Origin: JAKFDI01 sp036676235
GTDB lineage: Bacteria > Pseudomonadota > Gammaproteobacteria > Burkholderiales > Burkholderiaceae_C
Length of the DNA stretch: 64,000 bases
NCBI GenBank assembly: GCA_036676235.1
Contig: JAKFDI010000064.1
Location: 117,226 to 181,225, forward strand
Reading direction: 5' to 3'
Made by a program: the position numbers and the translations under genes. Below the pieces are notes generated by a model that had not been told where the DNA came from, made no database searches, and was given only the letters and a program-made list of their open reading frames with translations. Positions 60,791-64,000 of this stretch are shown here, one piece after another; positions within the stretch are counted from its first letter, which is position 1, and every line of letters begins with the position of its first letter.

Positions 60791-62176
60791 TCAGCGCCAG
60801 CACTCGATCAATACGGTGAACTGCTGCGCCCGTCGCGCGATCTCCTGCGTCGTCAACGGTGCCGGCTCGGCCGCACGCGCAGGCGTGACGCCGCGCGCTG
60901 CGAGAAAGTCCGACAGCACCTCGCCCGTGATCGCAAAGTTGACGTTCTGCGGCACGTTGCCCACGGCCTGCGCCACCCGCACCGCGTTGAGTTGCGACAC
61001 CACCACGCCGATCAGCCGGCCGGCGCCGTCCAGCAGCGGCCCGCCGCTGTTGCCGGGCTGCACCGGCGCGGTGATCTGCAGCAGCCGCGTGTCGCCGCGC
61101 GGGCCGCTGGCGCTGCTCACGATGCCGGTGGTGACGTTGATGCCGGCGAGCAGCGCCGCCAGCGGATAACCCACAACCGTCACCGGCTCGCCCACCTGCG
61201 CGGCCTCGGTCCGCAAGATCGCGGGTGTGCTGCCGGCCGGCGCGCCGCTCTCCCAGTCGATGAGCGCCAAGTCACTCTTGACATCGCTCGCGAGCAGCGT
61301 GGCCGCGCCGCGGCCGGCCACTTGCAGACGGCTGCAACCGTTGACGACGTGATGGTTGGTCACCACGCGGTCCGCGGCGACGACGATGCCGCTGCCCGTG
61401 GATCGCGGCGGCGACGAACGCGCCGCCACCGTGGCGCCCTGCGGCGACCCCTCGGCGGGCGGCAGGAGCGGCGGCGGCCGCAACGCCAGCCCCTGCGCCT
61501 GGCGCTGCGCCGCGGCCTGCTGCGCCACGCTGCGCTGCTCGGGCGTCAGCTCGCGCTCCACCCGGTCGCGCATGCGCTGATAGCGGTGCGGCGACACCGT
61601 GCCCTTGCCCGAGGCCAGCAGCAGCCAGTGGTAGGCCTGCGCGTTGTCCTGTGCCACGCCCACGCCGTCGGCATAGGCGAGGCCGAGCAGCCCCTGGCTG
61701 TCCGGATCGCCCGCCTCGGCGCCGCGCCGCCACCAAGCCACCGCCTCCGCCTCGTTGCGCACCAGCCCGCGCCCGTGCGCCAGCATCAGGCCGTAGCGGC
61801 CGATCGCCAGCGGCATGCCCTGCATCGCCGCCTTGTGGTACCAGCGCGCGGCCTCGACATCGTTGCGCGCCGCGCCGCGCGCGTTCGACAGCATCTCGCC
61901 CAGCAGCCACTGCGCGTTCGCATGGCCCGCGGTGGCGGCGCCGCGAATCAGCCGCAGCGCGCGCGCTTCATCCTTGGGCACGCCGCGACCGGTCATCAGC
62001 AGCATGCCGAGCGCCGTCTGCGCCTCGGGATCGCCGCGCTCGGCGTCGGGCTCGAAGGCCTTGAATGCGGCGGCGAAGTCGCCCCGCGCGAGCGCGGCCT
62101 TGCCGGCGGCCGTGTCGGCCTGCGCGCCGGATACCGCGCAGCACAACCCGAGCGCAATTGCTCTCAGCAGCCACAT
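60791..62176 (-). CDS. Sel1-repeat protein fused to a trypsin-like serine protease
   Basis: 461 residues with signal peptide (LLRAIALGLCCAVSGAQADT). About four Sel1/TPR-like repeats (~25-185; e.g. AEAVAWWRRGAEAGDPDSQGLLGLAYADG) are followed by a linker and a chymotrypsin-fold domain (~250-440). Catalytic triad: His in VVTNHHVV, Asp in SDLALIDW, Ser in PGNSGGPLL. No PDZ domain follows, unlike DegP. Probably a periplasmic protease whose repeats recruit partners. The frame continues open upstream but ATG 62176 starts the signal peptide. Confidence 0.88.
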   Translation of the reverse strand: MWLLRAIALGLCCAVSGAQADTAAGKAALARGDFAAAFKAFEPDAERGDPEAQTALGMLLMTGRGVPKDEARALRLIRGAATAGHANAQWLLGEMLSNARGAARNDVEAARWYHKAAMQGMPLAIGRYGLMLAHGRGLVRNEAEAVAWWRRGAEAGDPDSQGLLGLAYADGVGVAQDNAQAYHWLLLASGKGTVSPHRYQRMRDRVERELTPEQRSVAQQAAAQRQAQGLALRPPPLLPPAEGSPQGATVAARSSPPRSTGSGIVVAADRVVTNHHVVNGCSRLQVAGRGAATLLASDVKSDLALIDWESGAPAGSTPAILRTEAAQVGEPVTVVGYPLAALLAGINVTTGIVSSASGPRGDTRLLQITAPVQPGNSGGPLLDGAGRLIGVVVSQLNAVRVAQAVGNVPQNVNFAITGEVLSDFLAARGVTPARAAEPAPLTTQEIARRAQQFTVLIECWR

Positions 62177-62205
62177 GCCCCTGATGGCCGGCGCAGCGCT
62201 CTTCC

Positions 62206-62364
62206 CAAGCAAACGCCGCGGATCCGGCTTTGCCGGGCCGCTGGTGTTGCCTTGCAGGCCGCGCCGGTCCAGAGGACCAGCCCCTCGCCAGGCACGAAAG
62301 GTCCACAGGACCTTTCGTGTCCAGGCTCGGCCCCTTGAGGGGCGCGCGAAGCGCGTAGGGGGGG
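62206..62364 (-). repeat. Long copy of the 3' structured element (after the MFS gene)
   Basis: On the minus strand, 6 nt past the MFS stop: CCCCCCCTACGCGCTTCGCG, hairpins GCCCCT-CA-AGGGGC, AAAGGTCC-TGT-GGACCTTT, CTGGTCC-TCT-GGACCGG and CCGGC-AAA-GCCGG, ending CGGCGTTTGCTTG. Compared with 51476-51633, two stem pairs are changed on both sides and two loops differ. Confidence 0.82.
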
Positions 62365-62370
62365 CCATAT

Positions 62371-63546
62371 TCAGTAGGCGGGCACGCGGCGCGACAACAG
62401 CATGGACGACGCCGCCGTGGCGATGGCCGAAAGCGCAACGCAGCCCCAGATCACCGGCGCATAGCTGCCGTGGCGATCGAACACCCAGCCGGCCGCGAAC
62501 GGCCCGAGCAGGTTGCCGAAGGCCGCGCCGGTGTAGAGCGTGCCGAGGATGGCCGACACCGCACGAGCGCCGAACATGTCCATGCAGATCGCCGGCATCA
62601 GCGAGACGACGGCGCCATAGCTCAGCCCGAACCACAGCGCGAACGCCGCCAGCGCCGCGTAGCCGCCCGCGCCCTGCCACGCGAGAAAGGCAAGGCCCAT
62701 CGACGCCTGCATCAGCACGATGGCCGGCACCCGCCCCATGCGGTCGGCCAGGCCTCCGATGGCGAAGCGCCCGAACACGCTGCCGGCGCCGATCAACCCC
62801 ACCAGGCCGACGGCGCTCGCATCCGCAATGCCCAGATCGCGCGCCGCCGCGGACACATGCGCGAAGGGAATGAACATCACCGGCCCGGCGGCCACCGCCG
62901 CGACATAGAGCCAGCGAAAACGCGCGGTACGCAGCGCTTCGCGCAGCGTTGCGCCCGGCGGCACCGTCGCGGCCGCAGGCAGCGGCGCTCGCCGCAGCAG
63001 CCAGGCCGCGGCGATGCCAACGACCAGCACGCCGAGCGCCAGCACCCGCAGCGCGACGCGCCATTCCAGCGCTCCGATCGCTGCCGTGGCAAGCAGCGGC
63101 ACGACCAGTGTGCCCGCCCCGATGCCTGCACTCGCGATGCCGGCCGCGAGCCCGCGCCGGCGCGTGAACCACGGCGACACGCTGGCAATCGAGGGCGTGT
63201 AGACCAACGCCACGCCGATGCCGATGCCCACGCCGTAGGCGACGTACACCGCTGTGATCGAGGTGGCGAAACTCGTCGCCAGCAGGCCCGCGGCAATGAA
63301 CAGCATGCCGGCGCAGCACACGACGCGCGGCCCGAAGCGATCGGCCAGCATGCCGGCGCCGGCGCCGAGCAGGAAGTAGATCAATCCGCACAGGCCGAAC
63401 ACCAGCGACACCTCGGCGCGCTGCACCGCGAACTCCGCCTCGAAGGGCTCGAAGAATGCAGCGAACGAATACGCCACGCCGAAGATCACGGCGAGGCTCG
63501 CGAACGTGGCCCAGACGACGACCCAGGCGTAGCGGTGCTCTTGCAT
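62371..63546 (-). CDS. MFS transporter (monocarboxylate/oxalate-formate type)
   Basis: 391 residues, twelve helices. Start QEHRYAWVVVWATFASLAVIFGVAYSFAAFF resembles the OFA/MCT-like MFS group; MFS signature DRFGPR between helices 2 and 3 and GLADRMGRVPA between 8 and 9. RRGLAAGIASAGIGAGTLVVPLL is the helix-5 region typical of monocarboxylate carriers. Substrate probably a small carboxylate. ATG 63546 begins the conserved N-terminus. Confidence 0.88.
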   Translation of the reverse strand: MQEHRYAWVVVWATFASLAVIFGVAYSFAAFFEPFEAEFAVQRAEVSLVFGLCGLIYFLLGAGAGMLADRFGPRVVCCAGMLFIAAGLLATSFATSITAVYVAYGVGIGIGVALVYTPSIASVSPWFTRRRGLAAGIASAGIGAGTLVVPLLATAAIGALEWRVALRVLALGVLVVGIAAAWLLRRAPLPAAATVPPGATLREALRTARFRWLYVAAVAAGPVMFIPFAHVSAAARDLGIADASAVGLVGLIGAGSVFGRFAIGGLADRMGRVPAIVLMQASMGLAFLAWQGAGGYAALAAFALWFGLSYGAVVSLMPAICMDMFGARAVSAILGTLYTGAAFGNLLGPFAAGWVFDRHGSYAPVIWGCVALSAIATAASSMLLSRRVPAY

Positions 63547-63620
63547 GGCGAGGCAGTCTAGGGATGTTTGCGGATCGCGGCATCGCGGAAAGCCGGGGGT
63601 GCGCTCGGTCGTCACCCAGC

Positions 63621-64000
63621 CCGTTCGCGCTGAAGCTTGTCGAAGCACTGCTTGGTACGCGCTGTGTGCTTGGTCGAAGGCTTGGTGCGTTGTTGAGGCA
63701 GGCCGGGTCTCGCCCCGGCGGGCGAGTCACTTCTTCTGTCTCGCCAGAAGAAGTGACCAAGAAGAGGCGACCCGGAGGCGTCGCCCCTCGCGGGAGCGAG
63801 GGGTGCGCTGCGATGCTCGGTCTTTGCAGCCTCGCGCAGAACTCGCTACGCGCCCTGCGGGCGCTGCGCTCGGACAGCCGCGCGAAGTCAGAAGTGGAGG
63901 GGCGCTGGCGCGCCCGGCTGCAAAGCCCTGCGCTTCTCGCCGACGCCTACGGGAAGTGATACGGCTCGCTGCGCATCGCCCGGAGGCTTCGCTCACCAAG
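63621..64000. repeat. Dispersed Burkholderiales-type repeat region, no gene
   Basis: Begins with a partial CCGTTCGCGCTGAAGCTTG arm, then a long repeat-like stretch from about 63703. It contains a perfect 13-bp inverted repeat, GTCACTTCTTCTG (63726-63738) and CAGAAGAAGTGAC (63745-63757), loop TCTCGC, followed by GGCGACCCGGAGGCGTCGCC. Similar blocks are familiar from many Burkholderiales genomes. Open frames in it are short and lack any family. It runs off the window edge; nothing else is seen in 63547-64000. Confidence 0.65.

Noticed and set aside
60791..63760. A 989-residue reverse frame joining protease and upstream sequence
   Set aside because: The upstream ~528 residues are a shadow of the MFS gene and the 3' element. 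The protease has its own signal peptide at ATG 62176.

Overview
The window is a GC-rich chromosomal segment, very probably from a betaproteobacterium of the order Burkholderiales (Leptothrix/Rubrivivax/Comamonadaceae neighbourhood). The reasons are the zapD-yacG pair, the groES-groEL operon behind a CIRCE element, an engB/cytochrome c4/ResB-CcsB block, a fused double-length UvrA, and several dispersed repeat families whose translations read like SLSKG or LTPTLSRE. I see no rRNA, tRNA, CRISPR array, insertion sequence, integrase or phage gene, so most of this is core genome. The unusual material lies in repeats, promoters and a few gene pairs.

Layout. 1-3060: zapD and yacG, then a reverse pair encoding a caspase-like peptidase and a peptidoglycan amidase. 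3237-7958: a Yip1-type membrane protein, an AI-2E/PerM permease, a 167-bp palindrome, a glucose/sorbosone dehydrogenase-like lipoprotein and a dihaem cytochrome c. 8097-12233: a divergent aa3-type oxidase operon (monohaem cytochrome c lipoprotein, subunit II with haem c, fused subunit I/III, small membrane protein). A perfect inverted repeat between the divergent units looks like a sugar-responsive operator. 12234-15390: YedI/DUF808 protein, EamA transporter, MASE2-GGDEF cyclase. 15587-17822: groESL with promoter, CIRCE and terminator. 17897-29052: Wzi-like barrel, DUF1631 protein, alpha/beta hydrolase, EngB, cytochrome c4, cytochrome c maturation system II (ResB, CcsB) and a secreted phosphodiesterase.

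29116-39560 is a nearly gapless reverse-strand operon for glycerol-3-phosphate use: SorC-type regulator, GlpD, UgpC, UgpB, UgpA, UgpE, then an EEP-family phosphatase/nuclease, a HAD-IIB phosphatase and a Na/Pi symporter with a PhoU domain. The secreted glycerophosphodiesterase-like protein lies just beyond. Together they suggest release, import, oxidation and phosphate handling of glycerophosphodiesters. 39786-44008: small conserved protein, phosphatidylserine decarboxylase, MsrP/MsrQ methionine sulfoxide repair, and a PEP-CTERM protein with a clear sigma-54 promoter. 44068-50154: a 2028-residue tandem UvrA carrying three in-frame repeat insertions. 50375-57796: a branched-chain-amino-acid-type ABC transporter (KGFHM plus a terminal hydrolase) behind a sigma-54 promoter and NtrC-like palindrome, with a second orphan binding protein on the other strand. 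57937-60716: glycosyltransferase and B12-type radical SAM pair. 60791-63546: Sel1-trypsin fusion and an MFS transporter. The right end (63621-64000) is a dispersed repeat.

The most interesting signals are two families of structured dispersed elements with strict gene-relative placement. A 79-bp element occurs twice (33279-33357, 55594-55672). Each copy ends 4 nt before a start codon of an ABC-transporter gene and contains a Shine-Dalgarno-like GAGGGG that could pair with an upstream CCCCTC in the same element. A second family occurs three times (44027-44066, 51476-51633, 62206-62364), each directly after a stop codon and in sense orientation. In both families base changes between copies preserve hairpin pairing, which suggests they act as RNA.
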